A DNA stretch of 64,000 nt, taken from assembly GCA_025355965.1 (NCBI GenBank), contig JANXYR010000079.1, positions 1 to 64,000 on the forward strand, given 5' to 3'. The position numbers were made by a program, and so were the translations under genes. Positions 38,798 to 48,921 of the stretch are shown in pieces (positions within the stretch are counted from its first letter, which is position 1; the number at the start of each line of letters is the position of its first letter). The notes beneath the pieces are model-generated. The model saw only the letters and a list, made by a program, of their open reading frames with translations, was not told the DNA's origin and did no database searches. The DNA is from Geobacteraceae bacterium. Its GTDB lineage: Bacteria > Desulfobacterota > Desulfuromonadia > Geobacterales > Pseudopelobacteraceae.

Positions 38798-39508
38798 CTA
38801 CTTGGTCTGCACAAATGCAGACTTGATCTCAGCTTCAACGCCGTCCAGACTGCAGTCCGATTTGACCGCGATACTCAAATAGTGCTGTTTGGAATCATAC
38901 AATAGCAGATTGTAATTTGTAGTATGTACTGCGGCAACCTTGATTTCACCCAACCCCATCAGGTCACCGATACCGTTGCCGGTTTTGGCTAACAATACAC
39001 CCTTGGCCGCCAGTGATACCGCTTCGATACTGGAGTCCTGAATCGGTGCGCCCTGTTTATCAAGCAGAACAGCGTAGGTGACATTATTTATTTCCTGCAG
39101 ACGTGCAGCTATTTTACTCATAGTGCGACGTGGCGTAACTGCGGGGCCGGCAGATTTATTGGCTGTTGCACCCGCATTTTCTTCATCAAGGCGCCGCAAT
39201 GCCTCAAGTAGCAAAAAATCGGTGCGATAATGGATGGTGCATACGGTAGAAGTCATTTCCGGGTGAATATTAAACATGCCGCCCGGCCACTTGATAATTT
39301 CATAAATAGCCTGCTCGCCAGATTCCTCACCCTGCACAGCATGTATAATCTCGCCGTCAACAAAATAAATTACACCCTGGCTGTCTCCATATTCTACAGA
39401 AATTGCCCCGGTATATTTATTTTGCCCTTTAAGCTGAATAACATCAGTCAGGGAAAGACCGTCCACCGAACCTTTAAAACCGCTTGTGTCTGGAGACATT
39501 TGTGCCAA
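38798..39508 (-). CDS. DUF4388/PATAN-like protein with C-terminal roadblock-like region
   Basis: FKGSVDGLSLTDVIQLKGQNKYTGAISVEYGDSQGVIYFVDGEIIHA. Confidence 0.78.
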   Translation of the reverse strand: MAQMSPDTSGFKGSVDGLSLTDVIQLKGQNKYTGAISVEYGDSQGVIYFVDGEIIHAVQGEESGEQAIYEIIKWPGGMFNIHPEMTSTVCTIHYRTDFLLLEALRRLDEENAGATANKSAGPAVTPRRTMSKIAARLQEINNVTYAVLLDKQGAPIQDSSIEAVSLAAKGVLLAKTGNGIGDLMGLGEIKVAAVHTTNYNLLLYDSKQHYLSIAVKSDCSLDGVEAEIKSAFVQTK

Positions 39509-39612
39509 CCTGTAGAAGGGGGATAACTTACATACTATTTACTTGTAACGGCACTACTTAAACCATAACTGCGGAACAAGTTCAAGTATGAATGTTAGTT
39601 AGCCAGATAAAA

Positions 39613-39640
39613 AGACCCCGCCGGTTTCCCGGCGGGGTCT
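39613..39640 (-). terminator. Rho-independent terminator of the 39667-41265 gene
   Basis: AGACCCCGCCGG-TTT(C)-CCGGCGGGGTCT; minus strand followed by a T run. Confidence 0.88.
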
Positions 39641-39666
39641 CATTAATATCTCTAGTAACTAAACTT

Positions 39667-41265
39667 CTAGCCTTCGCAGAGGTCAACCTTGACATCCCAG
39701 TTCTTAAGCTTCATGGTGCCGTTTTTCTCTAGATTGAGATGCATCTTGAAGGCGCGATCCCACATCTGCGGCTCGTGACCAACCTTGCGCTTGAGACAGT
39801 CAGCTTCGGCAATTTTCAGATACTCGTTCAGCTGATCCTTGTAATCCGGGTGAGCACACTTCTCGATTATCAGACGAGCGCGCTCCTTCGGTGCAACTCC
39901 GCGCAAGTCGGCCAGACCCTGCTCAGTGATTACGCAGTCGAGGTCGTGCTCTGTGTGGTCGATGTGCGAGCAGTGTGGTACGACGCAGGAAATGCCTGTC
40001 GGATCAGTCTTGGAAGGACGACTCGACGGAGTATGCATCATCTTTAGATAACCGTTACGCAGGAAGTCGCCGGAACCGCCGAGACCGTTGATCATACGGG
40101 TACCGCCAACCAGAGTGGAGTTGGCGTGTGCATAGATATCAATTTCAACAGGAGTGTTCATGGCGATACAGCCCAAACGACGGATTGGCTCCGGTGCATT
40201 GGAGATCGAGAGCGGACGCAGGGTAATCTTGTCGAAATATTTGTCCATGTTCGCGAAAAATTTCGGGAAACCTGGTTCTGCTGACAGTGAGAGCGAGCAA
40301 GAAGAAGCGTGGTCCAGCTTGCCGGAATCAAACAGGTCGAGCATGGTGTCTTGCAGAACTTCAGTAAAGACGGTCAGATTGGTGAAAGGGCCTTTAGCCA
40401 GACCGCCAATAACAGCGTTGGCGATGGAGCCAACACCTGATTGCAGCGGCAGCAGGTTCTTCGGCAGACGCCCGGCCTTGACTTCCTGGGTAAAAAATTC
40501 GATGACATGGTTAGCAATCGCTTCGGAGGTATCATCCTGCTCGGCAAAAGCGCGGCCCTGGTCACGGAGTTTGGACTCGACCACAGCGATTACCTTGCTT
40601 GGATCGCATGGGATCGAAGTAGAACCAATTCTGGAACCTGCCGATGTGATATTGAAAACCTGACGGTTGGGTGGAGTCAGCGGGGTAATCAGGTCGTGGA
40701 TACCTTTGAAAGATGGCTGTCCGGTGTTTACCTCGATAATGATTTTGTCGCAGATCATCAAGATTTCTGGAATAACACCGCATGATGAGGTTGGTACCAA
40801 GCTACCATCTTCTAGTATTTCGGAAACTTCAATGATGGCGAGGTCTAGCTTGCCGGTTGCGGAATCCTTGGTGTAAAAACCGTAGCCCAAATCCTGAGCA
40901 AACAGGGAAAGATGCTTGTCACCCATACGGATGCGCCCCTGGTTGATACCGGCGGCGATGTCTTTGCCGGTCTGATACGGCCAGCGACGGTCGATCATGT
41001 CATTTATAGCCCAACGGTTTTCAGTCTCGGCTCCAACAGAAGCACCAATGAACAGGTTGAATTTAAGCTTGCCCTGAAGGTTATTTTTTTCAACGTGCTC
41101 AGCAAGAGCGATCGGTACTACTTTTGGATAACCGGCCGGTGTAAAGCCTGACCAACCCAGATTCATGCCATCCTTGAAAAAATCTACGGTCTGCTCGGCG
41201 GGCATTACCTTGCTTAAAAGAGACTTGCATTTTACTCGGTCTTGAAGAGTTCCGTAATCCGACAT
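39667..41265 (-). CDS. Acetyl-CoA hydrolase/transferase family (succinyl-CoA:acetate CoA-transferase-like)
   Basis: 532 aa; [49 protein letters not shown]. Confidence 0.92.
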   Translation of the reverse strand: MSDYGTLQDRVKCKSLLSKVMPAEQTVDFFKDGMNLGWSGFTPAGYPKVVPIALAEHVEKNNLQGKLKFNLFIGASVGAETENRWAINDMIDRRWPYQTGKDIAAGINQGRIRMGDKHLSLFAQDLGYGFYTKDSATGKLDLAIIEVSEILEDGSLVPTSSCGVIPEILMICDKIIIEVNTGQPSFKGIHDLITPLTPPNRQVFNITSAGSRIGSTSIPCDPSKVIAVVESKLRDQGRAFAEQDDTSEAIANHVIEFFTQEVKAGRLPKNLLPLQSGVGSIANAVIGGLAKGPFTNLTVFTEVLQDTMLDLFDSGKLDHASSCSLSLSAEPGFPKFFANMDKYFDKITLRPLSISNAPEPIRRLGCIAMNTPVEIDIYAHANSTLVGGTRMINGLGGSGDFLRNGYLKMMHTPSSRPSKTDPTGISCVVPHCSHIDHTEHDLDCVITEQGLADLRGVAPKERARLIIEKCAHPDYKDQLNEYLKIAEADCLKRKVGHEPQMWDRAFKMHLNLEKNGTMKLKNWDVKVDLCEG

Positions 41266-41465
41266 TTACTACCTCCAGTTTGTTTATTGTGTTTACAGGC
41301 TAACGACCTGCGCTGAAAAACTTCTGAAACAAGTCTTATGTTTAATAATAACTTCATTAATATCAATGCGTTACCTAAAAGCACACTGCGGTTGTGCCGA
41401 AGTAGAACCGGATTTTACGCATACCGATATGTTTCGTCAAGCTAAAAAGTATACATAGAATAACA

Positions 41466-41756
41466 TCAACTTTCGTAATCAACCGCCACAATAGATGAGC
41501 AGACCGCCTTCATGTGAGGAAGTACCTCTCCGGCGTGATACGGATGAACCTGATAGGCCTGCAGATCTTCAAGCAAATCAAAACGGGTTGTGAGCGCAAT
41601 GTCATATGAACGCTCCGATCTGATCAAATCGACACCGACCTCAAGATGGCGAAGCAGATCGATCTTGCCATCCATACTAAGTAGCTTGCTTCTGGTAACC
41701 GCCAGATTTTCAGCGGTGGGATCCGACAGTTTGAATAAAACGATGTGGGTAATCAT
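41466..41756 (-). CDS. Dabb (stress-responsive A/B barrel) domain protein
   Basis: MITHIVLFKLSDPT...DLQAYQVHPYHAGEVLPHMK. Confidence 0.88.
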   Translation of the reverse strand: MITHIVLFKLSDPTAENLAVTRSKLLSMDGKIDLLRHLEVGVDLIRSERSYDIALTTRFDLLEDLQAYQVHPYHAGEVLPHMKAVCSSIVAVDYES

Positions 41757-41812
41757 GGGTCGATTCCTTTCTTTGTTAAGAGTGAGTTTAGTGTTCTGCT
41801 TGAATATCTAAT

Positions 41813-42517
41813 TTATGCAGGAGGAGGAAGTTGTCGCAGAAAAACTACATACGCACCGCTACCACCCATTCCACTGGGAGCCGGAGTGAATTCCAGAACC
41901 GTCGCCCGCCCTGAATCTCGCAACCATGAAGCAACAGCCTGATGAAGCACAGGTTCTTCGGCTGAATGGATACCTTTACCGGTAATCACCAAAACGGCCT
42001 TTTGTCCCTTCTTTTGGGCAGAAAGCAAAAAACGGGGCAGCGCATCCAGAGCTTCTTCACGCGTCAGGCCATGCAGATCAAGCTGATGACTGACTGAAAC
42101 TACGCCACGTTTCACCTGCCTGAGCCGGTTTCCAGTCAGAGCCTGCAACTCACCTTCATCAGGGACAGAATCGGTAAATTTTGTATCCAGTTTTAGCCTG
42201 CCAATCTCCTCGAGAAAGGCAACCTCTTCTACAATCAGAAACTCTTCTACTGCCTTCCTGGCTGTTTTTTGCAGCGGATGCGATCCTGCTTGAGCCGGTT
42301 TTTTTCCGGAGGATTGAAAAGGTCGCACATCGGCAACCGCTCGCAGGAACAGATCCAGGCTGTTATCAGCCGCTTCAGAGGTTTTTTGAACGGCAGGCTT
42401 AATAGGCTTTACCGGCTCTTTATCCGAAACAGCGATCCCCTTCAGAGCACCAAAAGGGGTAACCTGAAACTCTTTCGCTTTAGGGGAATTGTGATGCTGT
42501 TGCTTTTTCTTTGCCAC
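41813..42517 (-). CDS. Smr-domain protein
   Basis: QLDLHGLTREEALDALPRFL...VLVITGKGIHSAEEPVLHQAVASWL. Confidence 0.9.
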   Translation of the reverse strand: MAKKKQQHHNSPKAKEFQVTPFGALKGIAVSDKEPVKPIKPAVQKTSEAADNSLDLFLRAVADVRPFQSSGKKPAQAGSHPLQKTARKAVEEFLIVEEVAFLEEIGRLKLDTKFTDSVPDEGELQALTGNRLRQVKRGVVSVSHQLDLHGLTREEALDALPRFLLSAQKKGQKAVLVITGKGIHSAEEPVLHQAVASWLRDSGRATVLEFTPAPSGMGGSGAYVVFLRQLPPPA

Positions 42518-42523
42518 TTGTCT

Positions 42524-43372
42524 TTAGTCCTTTGCTACCAGCGTAATTTCAATTCTGCGGTTCTTCGCCCGTCCTTCCTTGGTACCGTTATCAGCTACCG
42601 GTTTATGCTCGGCAAAAGCGGCGGCAGAAAGATTGAGAGGATCAATCCCCTGCTGTTGCAAAAACTTGGTTACATTGATAGCACGAGCGGCTGACAGCTC
42701 CCAATTTGTAGGAAAGGTGCGGGTCAACGCACCAGTGATCTGAACCACATCTGTATGCCCCTCAATACGAATAGCCTTATCAGTTACTTTTTTCAGCGTT
42801 TCAACCATCTTGTTCAGAATCTCCAACCCTTCCGGCTTGACGTCAGCCCTACCGGAATCAAACAGAATGGCAGCCTCCATGTTAACCGTCAGCTTACCCT
42901 TCAACTCGGATATGGTAACCTGCCCCTGCGCAATTTCGTTCTTCATATTGGCGAGAAGTTGCTCGTATGTACCGCTGACCTCTTTAACTTTTTCCTCTTT
43001 TACCCTCTGTAGCTCAGAAATATTATCGTTCAATTTACTGTTTTCAACCTTCAGCTCCGCCACCTGTTGGCGTAATTCACTGATATTATTCAATAAAGTA
43101 TCCGACTTTGCTCTAAGGATCCCTTCCAGCTGTTTTTTATCAGCGGCAAGCACAGCAGCATCCTCGGTAAGACGGTTAAATTTGGCTTTTAAGGCGGTAT
43201 TTTCAAGAACAAGCTTATTGTACGTCTCCTGTAACTCCGTCTGCGCTTTGGACAGTGCATCTGCTTCTTCAACTTTTTTCAAGTACTTGCTTTCGGCAAC
43301 CAGACAGCCACTGGCAGACAGCATAAAAAGGGAACAAACCAGATAAACAAGCAAACGTTTGATCATGACCAA
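42524..43372 (-). CDS. OmpA-family lipoprotein with coiled-coil region
   Basis: Lipobox MLSASGCLV; OmpA_C: ILFDSGRADVKPEG...IEGHTDVV...LSAARAINVTKFL. Confidence 0.9.
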   Translation of the reverse strand: MVMIKRLLVYLVCSLFMLSASGCLVAESKYLKKVEEADALSKAQTELQETYNKLVLENTALKAKFNRLTEDAAVLAADKKQLEGILRAKSDTLLNNISELRQQVAELKVENSKLNDNISELQRVKEEKVKEVSGTYEQLLANMKNEIAQGQVTISELKGKLTVNMEAAILFDSGRADVKPEGLEILNKMVETLKKVTDKAIRIEGHTDVVQITGALTRTFPTNWELSAARAINVTKFLQQQGIDPLNLSAAAFAEHKPVADNGTKEGRAKNRRIEITLVAKD

Positions 43373-43552
43373 ACCTCCTGATAAATATTTACCTTGGTCT
43401 TATACCATACAATCCGGATTTTGGTAGCACCTAAATATGCAACTTCCTGAATTTATAGACGTAACAAAACCGGCTCCAGCTTGACATAGCGGCACTTTAA
43501 GACTACAAGAACAACACTAATTCTGTTGAACTTACGCCGTGACGGAGAGCCA

Positions 43553-44332
43553 ATGGCAGCCAAAATATCATTTGTAGGTGCCGGACCTGGAGCGGCCGAC
43601 CTCATCACCATCCGTGGCGCCAGACTACTGCGACATGCCGATGTCGTCATCTTTGCCGGAAGCCTGGTAGACCGGAAGCTCGTGCAACTCTATGCTACCA
43701 AGGCCGATATCTATGATTCAGCCGGAATGACTCTTTCCGAGGTCATAACCGTCATGATGGATGCAGTAGGATCAGGGCAGAGTGTTGTCCGGCTGCACAC
43801 CGGTGATCCATCCATATACGGAGCTATCCAGGAACAGATGGAGGCGTTAGACAGGCTTGGGATCGATTTCCATGTCGTACCTGGCGTAACCAGCGCCTTC
43901 GCCGCAGCGGCAGCGCTTAAGCAGGAACTGACCCTGCCGGAGGTTTCGCAGACGGTCATCATCACTCGTATTGAAGGGCGTACTCCGGTACCGGAGAATG
44001 AGCAGTTGCACGCAATCGCAGCTATAGGTGCCACGATGGTGATCTACCTTTCGGTCGGCATGGTTGAAAAGGTTGTTGATCAATTATTGCAAGGCGCCTA
44101 TACGCCGACCACTCCAGCAGCGGTCGTTTGCCGGGCCTCATGGGATGACGAGCAGATTATTCAATGCACTCTGTCCGATCTTGCCGAAAAAGTTCAGCAG
44201 GCGGGCATTGATCGCCAGGCACTCATAATCGTCGGCGATGTACTGGCCGCCCGCCGTGAAGGCCTCAAGGCAAAATCACTGTTGTACGATGCCGAATTTT
44301 CGCATGGATTCCGGGAGGGGCACATTGCCTGA
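43553..44332 (+). CDS. cobM: Precorrin-4 C11-methyltransferase
   Basis: ISFVGAGPGAADLITIRGARLL...HTGDPSIYGAIQEQM; RBS GGAG before ATG 43553. Confidence 0.92.
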   Translation: MAAKISFVGAGPGAADLITIRGARLLRHADVVIFAGSLVDRKLVQLYATKADIYDSAGMTLSEVITVMMDAVGSGQSVVRLHTGDPSIYGAIQEQMEALDRLGIDFHVVPGVTSAFAAAAALKQELTLPEVSQTVIITRIEGRTPVPENEQLHAIAAIGATMVIYLSVGMVEKVVDQLLQGAYTPTTPAAVVCRASWDDEQIIQCTLSDLAEKVQQAGIDRQALIIVGDVLAARREGLKAKSLLYDAEFSHGFREGHIA

Positions 44333-44333
44333 A

Positions 44334-45398
44334 ATGCGGGTCGCAATTGTTGCCATAACCAGAAGGGGAGCTCAGCTGGGCCAGAGGTTATCTGAAAATA
44401 TGGCAGGGCTGGAGTTATATGTATCGCATCGCTACGCAGCTTATGCCGGCAACCGTTACAACAGTTTCGAGCCGACCGAACTGAAATCACAGCTTTCATC
44501 GCTCTGGAATCAGTATGATGGGCTTATATTGATCATGGCAACAGGTATCGTGGTGCGGGTGATAGCCCCGCTGCTGGAGTCAAAGGAAACAGATCCGGCA
44601 ATTGTAGTCATGGATGATGCAGGCAGATTTGCCATTGCTCTCCTTTCCGGACATCTGGGGGGTGCCAACGAGTTGGCCGGGCGCTGTGCCTTCGCCACCG
44701 GAGCCTGTGCTGTCATAACTACCGCCACAGATGCCAACGATCTCCCCTCCTTCGACATGCTAGCCAAGGAGCAAGGATGGGTTATCGATGACATCAACAG
44801 GGTGAAAGCTCTCAACACGCTACTGCTCGATAACGATGAGATTGCCGCCTTTGATCCGACCGGAAAAACCAGCTCCTGGCTACATGGCCAAGGCAACATC
44901 ACCTTTTATGAAACTATTGCCGAGGCTGCCAACAGCGGAGCGCGTGGTTTTTTGTTTATCACCAATCATCAGTTGCCAGAGCAGATCAAACTGAAAAACA
45001 CCCTGATCCTTCGTCCCCGCAATTTGGTACTAGGTATTGGCTGCAATCGCGGCACACCGGCTGATGAAATCGATGAGTTTGTTACGACCCATCTCAAGGA
45101 GCTTTCCCTCTCCCCGAAAAGTATATGCTGCGTCGCCTCGGTAGCGGCTAAACGTGATGAAGCCGGCTTGGTAGAATTTGCCGGACGATTGGCTGTCCCG
45201 CTGCGCTGTTTTGAGGCTGATGAACTGAATCAAATCGCCTTTCCCTCGCCGCCCTCGAAGCATGCTCAGGCAGCAGTTGGTGCCGCCGGTGTCGCTGAAC
45301 CGGCCGCTATTATCGCCTCCGGTGGGGGGCTGTTGCTGCTGGAAAAGGTAAAAACCACGAATGTCACCCTGGCGGTGGCGGAGCTGGAGGAGGGGTAA
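44334..45398 (+). CDS. cbiG: Cobalt-precorrin-5A hydrolase (CbiG)
   Basis: ILIMATGIVVRVIAPLLESKETDPAIVVMDDAGRFAIALLSGHLGGANELA; C-terminal LGIGCNRGTPADEI. Start 44334 or TTG 44325. Confidence 0.92.
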   Translation: MRVAIVAITRRGAQLGQRLSENMAGLELYVSHRYAAYAGNRYNSFEPTELKSQLSSLWNQYDGLILIMATGIVVRVIAPLLESKETDPAIVVMDDAGRFAIALLSGHLGGANELAGRCAFATGACAVITTATDANDLPSFDMLAKEQGWVIDDINRVKALNTLLLDNDEIAAFDPTGKTSSWLHGQGNITFYETIAEAANSGARGFLFITNHQLPEQIKLKNTLILRPRNLVLGIGCNRGTPADEIDEFVTTHLKELSLSPKSICCVASVAAKRDEAGLVEFAGRLAVPLRCFEADELNQIAFPSPPSKHAQAAVGAAGVAEPAAIIASGGGLLLLEKVKTTNVTLAVAELEEG

Positions 45399-45403
45399 TT
45401 GAT

Positions 45404-46399
45404 ATGACGAAACTACCGATTATCGCGATCACGATGGGAGACCCCTCTGGGATCGGCCCTGAAATAATCATAAAAGCTCTGCAGTCGCCTGAGATCGCAA
45501 AAATCTGTGTACCGCTGGTAATCGGCGACCGGGCGACACTGGAACGGGCGCTTTTCGTCTGCAACTCCGTTCTAAAGATCTGTGAAGTAGCTGCAACCGA
45601 AGATGCCCGGTCCGTCCCGGATAGCAAGATTCCCTTGCTGGCTATATCAAATCTGGTTGAAGCGGACATGGCGTATGGCGCGCCGTCGATTGCGGCCGGG
45701 GATGCGGTCTTCCACTACATCTGTAAAGCGGCGGAACTCTGCCAGGGCGGCCGGGTAGCGGCCATGGCGACCGCCCCGATCAGCAAGGAGGCGATGCACC
45801 GGGCCGGTCACAACTACCCCGGCCATACTGAACTGTTGGCGGAACTGTGTGGGACCGACAACTTCGTCATGATGCTTGCCGGGGATATACTGCGGGTCAG
45901 TCTGGTGACTATCCACGAGGCGCTGGCCGATGTCCCACGCCTCGTCACTTTCGACCAGGTACTGAAAACGATCCGTATCACCGCCGAAGGGATCGGACGC
46001 CTGACCGGGAAGGTGGCGCCGAAGTTGGCGGTCCTGGCCCTCAACCCGCATTGCAGCGAAGGGGGCAAGTTCGGCAGTGAAGAAACGGAGGTCATCACAC
46101 CAGCGATACAGGCCGCCCGGCAGGAGGGGATTGACGCCGAGGGGCCGCTGTCGGCCGACACCCTGTTCCACTTCGCCCAGCAGGGTGCCTATGACGGCGT
46201 GGTGGCGATGTACCACGATCAGGGGTTGATCCCCCTCAAGATGCTGCACTTCGATGACGCGGTCAACATAACACTGGGGCTACCGATTGTGCGCACTTCC
46301 GTTGATCACGGCACCGCCTATAACCTCGCTGGGACCGGAAAGGCCTCGGAGAAGAGTTTGCTGGCGGCAATCAGGATGGCCGTTAATATGGTGCGATAG
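45404..46399 (+). CDS. pdxA: 4-hydroxythreonine-4-phosphate dehydrogenase
   Basis: IAITMGDPSGIGPEIIIKAL...GHTELLAEL...MYHDQGLIPLK...VDHGTAYNLAGTGKA. Confidence 0.96.
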   Translation: MTKLPIIAITMGDPSGIGPEIIIKALQSPEIAKICVPLVIGDRATLERALFVCNSVLKICEVAATEDARSVPDSKIPLLAISNLVEADMAYGAPSIAAGDAVFHYICKAAELCQGGRVAAMATAPISKEAMHRAGHNYPGHTELLAELCGTDNFVMMLAGDILRVSLVTIHEALADVPRLVTFDQVLKTIRITAEGIGRLTGKVAPKLAVLALNPHCSEGGKFGSEETEVITPAIQAARQEGIDAEGPLSADTLFHFAQQGAYDGVVAMYHDQGLIPLKMLHFDDAVNITLGLPIVRTSVDHGTAYNLAGTGKASEKSLLAAIRMAVNMVR

Positions 46400-46834
46400 C
46401 CTGGTGTATATTAAGTCCCCTGCTGGGCCCTCTCTGAAAGCCGCCATCTACTGATATTCCAGTACCCGTTTTCACCTCAATAAACCCTTCTTTCTTTGCA
46501 GACTTTCTCCAATTGATATCATTTACGAACTATTTTTATTGCCTTCGGAGTACCGATTCGCAATCATTTACAATATCTTTCCAATTAAGAATGATATATG
46601 TTTGCACAATTTGCGCATTTAATACCGTTGAATGGTCAGTTTGAAGTCAAGCCTATCAGTTATTGTTGCATTCCAAGATCGTTCCGGATGTACTGGTTAC
46701 GAGTGGCTGGAGCGCCGGGGATGGGTTGATGGGGCAGTTGAGCAGGTTGTTGCTGGGAGTTGATTGGGGACGTTGGTTAAGAATGGCACCGACTAGGCAC
46801 TTAAACTAGGGAGAAAATTGTCATGCTAAAGGAC

Positions 46835-47170
46835 ATGAAAGCTTATGCCCACCTGAAACCGGGTCAGAAAGGAACAATGCGGTTACAGGAGAAGTATGGA
46901 GATTCACTTCTTTGTGTTCGGTATCGTTTCGATGAGATCCGCCAGGTAAAGCTGAAGACGGTGGAGATTGTCGTGGAGGAAAGACCGTTGCATACTCCCC
47001 GTTATAAGGATTATGAGGTTGTACAAGTTACGGTAGCCTTTGAAGAGAATGAATTACGCCAACAGCTTCGAAAGGTGCATGCCAAGTGGGATCCAAAGGT
47101 TAAAGGATGGTTTGTGCCGTATGGGCTAATTCGCGGCACACCTCTCGAATCGAGAATATCGGTAGGATAA
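46835..47170 (+). CDS. Conserved hypothetical protein (about 110 aa, WDPKVKGWFVPYG C-terminus)
   Basis: MKAYAHLKPGQKGTMRLQEKYGDSLLCVRYRFDEIRQVKLKTVEIVVEERPL...AKWDPKVKGWFVPYGLIRGTPLESRI; start could be 46823. Confidence 0.65.
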   Translation: MKAYAHLKPGQKGTMRLQEKYGDSLLCVRYRFDEIRQVKLKTVEIVVEERPLHTPRYKDYEVVQVTVAFEENELRQQLRKVHAKWDPKVKGWFVPYGLIRGTPLESRISVG

Positions 47171-47187
47171 CGTTCTGGCAAAAGTAA

Positions 47188-47260
47188 CTTATATAGGCTA
47201 CCACGGTGGTTACTTATATAAACAACATGTTTCTTATATAGGTAGCAAGTTACTTATATA
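47188..47260. repeat. Four CTTATATA repeats (47188, 47213, 47233, 47253)
   Basis: Consensus GTTACTTATATAGG; start-to-start spacings 25, 20, 20. Confidence 0.85.
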
Positions 47261-47298
47261 CGGAAACCGATGATCAACGAGTTATGCGGAGGAAAGAA

Positions 47299-48315
47299 AT
47301 GGAAATGACAGTTCAAGACGAGATTTCGCAAATCAAAATGGGAAAACCTCATGTCGTCATTTTAGGCGCTGGTGCGAGCTATGCTGCATTCCCCAACGGT
47401 GATAAGTACGGCAAGAGGCTCCCACTGATGAACAATTTTATTCAGGTATTGGGACTCGAAAAACTGCTTGCCGACGCGCTAACTGAGTTTAAAACCGACA
47501 ATTTTGAAGAAATATATGACCAACTGCATAAGAACTCAAAGTACGACACAGTTCGAGCGGAGCTGGAAAAGCTAATTTATACGTACTTCAAAGACATGGA
47601 CATTCCCGATCAACCGACTATCTACGACCACCTCCTCCTATCGCTGAGGGGGAAGGATGTTGTTGCAACGTTCAATTGGGACCCATTCCTGATCCAGGCC
47701 TACCGCCGGATCGGATCAAGGTTCTCACTGCCGCGTTTAATCTTTTTGCATGGTAACGTCATGGTAGGCTGCTGCGAAAAGTGCAAAGTAACGGGCGTCA
47801 ACGGAAACGTATGCAGCAAATGCGGAACACTACTGCAGCCTACAAAGCTGCTATACCCAATTGGCGAAAAAAATTATCACCTTGACGGGTTCATCTCAAG
47901 CCAGTGGAAAGAGTTACAGTATTTTCTGAAAGAGGCCTTCATGATTACCGTCTTTGGTTATGGTGCGCCTGTATCAGACGTCAGTGCCGTAGAACTAATG
48001 AAAGAGGCGTGGGGCGATACTGAAGAGAGAGAAATGGAGCAAACTGAAATTATTGATATAAGAGACGAGGACGATTTACAAAAAACTTGGGATAAGTTTA
48101 TCCACACACATCACTACGAAGTGCATTCTAGTTTTTATGATTCATGGATTGCTAATCATCCAAGACGAACTGGTGAAGCGTATATCAACCAGTACTGGGA
48201 AGCTCAGTTCATTGACAACAACCCCCTGCCCAAAGACCTTTCATTCCCCCGGCTATGGGAGTGGCTAACTCCACTCAAAGAAGTCGAAGATAAGGCCGCA
48301 CTTCAAAACGCATAA
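47299..48315 (+). CDS. SIR2-like protein with Cys4 zinc-ribbon motif
   Basis: HVVILGAGASYAAF, VVATFNWDPFLIQAYRRIG, LIFLHGN, CCEKC...CSKC, MITVFGYGAPVSDVSA; RBS GGAGG before ATG 47299. Confidence 0.75.
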   Translation: MEMTVQDEISQIKMGKPHVVILGAGASYAAFPNGDKYGKRLPLMNNFIQVLGLEKLLADALTEFKTDNFEEIYDQLHKNSKYDTVRAELEKLIYTYFKDMDIPDQPTIYDHLLLSLRGKDVVATFNWDPFLIQAYRRIGSRFSLPRLIFLHGNVMVGCCEKCKVTGVNGNVCSKCGTLLQPTKLLYPIGEKNYHLDGFISSQWKELQYFLKEAFMITVFGYGAPVSDVSAVELMKEAWGDTEEREMEQTEIIDIRDEDDLQKTWDKFIHTHHYEVHSSFYDSWIANHPRRTGEAYINQYWEAQFIDNNPLPKDLSFPRLWEWLTPLKEVEDKAALQNA

Positions 48316-48380
48316 CCAGGAGGCGGCACGCAGTCGGCGCGGTGAAGCCGCGCCGCTGGTGCGCCCCGCCACCGTTGGAC
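48310..48380 (+). repeat. attC-like integron recombination site 1
   Basis: GCATAAC...CAGTCGGCGCGG-TGAAG-CCGCGCCGCTG...GTTGGAC; 71 bp imperfect palindrome with unpaired bases in one arm; R' box fits GTTRRRY, R'' is one mismatch from RYYYAAC. Confidence 0.75.
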
Positions 48381-48432
48381 AATAAATCAGATATATTTTT
48401 TGTAGTCTCTACCTAAGGTTAAGGAGAATTCG

Positions 48433-48921
48433 ATGACACTCCCAACACTTCCACCACCCTACCGGCATGAACACGGCCCGATAAAAAATGCTAACGAAGT
48501 TGTCAATGAACAACTTACATTTGGACAGAGAGCGTCTGACTGGATTGCCGACAAAGTGGGCTCTTGGGGATTCATCATCGGGCAGTCTACACTTCTCTTC
48601 ATTTGGGCAATACTGAATGTCACTGCTTGGGTTCAGCATTGGGACCCGTATCCGTTTATCTTGATGAATCTTGTACTATCACTACAGGCTGCGTACACGG
48701 CTCCAATGATCATGATGAGTCAAAACCGCAAGGCTGATCGTGATCGCATCGAAGCGCACATTGATTATGAAATCAATCTAAAGGCAGAGACCGAAATCAA
48801 AGCAATTTTGGAGAATCTTGATGCACAGAACCTTGTCATAGCCGAGCTGCATCAAATGCTTGAGGAATTGACTAACAATAAAACGGATAAAATGAATGTC
48901 CAACCAGAAAGATGCACCTGA
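48433..48921 (+). CDS. DUF1003-family membrane protein
   Basis: FGQRASDWIADKVGSWGFIIGQSTLLFIWAILNV...YPFILMNLVLSLQAAYTAPMIMMSQNRKADRDR. Confidence 0.9.
   Translation: MTLPTLPPPYRHEHGPIKNANEVVNEQLTFGQRASDWIADKVGSWGFIIGQSTLLFIWAILNVTAWVQHWDPYPFILMNLVLSLQAAYTAPMIMMSQNRKADRDRIEAHIDYEINLKAETEIKAILENLDAQNLVIAELHQMLEELTNNKTDKMNVQPERCT

Noticed and set aside
43383-43552. Cobalamin riboswitch before cobM/cbiG
   Set aside because: No convincing B12-box consensus was found in the leader.
45647-46249. 200-aa minus-strand ORF inside pdxA
   Set aside because: Antisense shadow of a well-conserved gene.
47188-47260. CTTATATA repeats considered as a CRISPR array
   Set aside because: Repeats are too short, spacings of 20-25 nt leave no true spacers and no cas genes are present.
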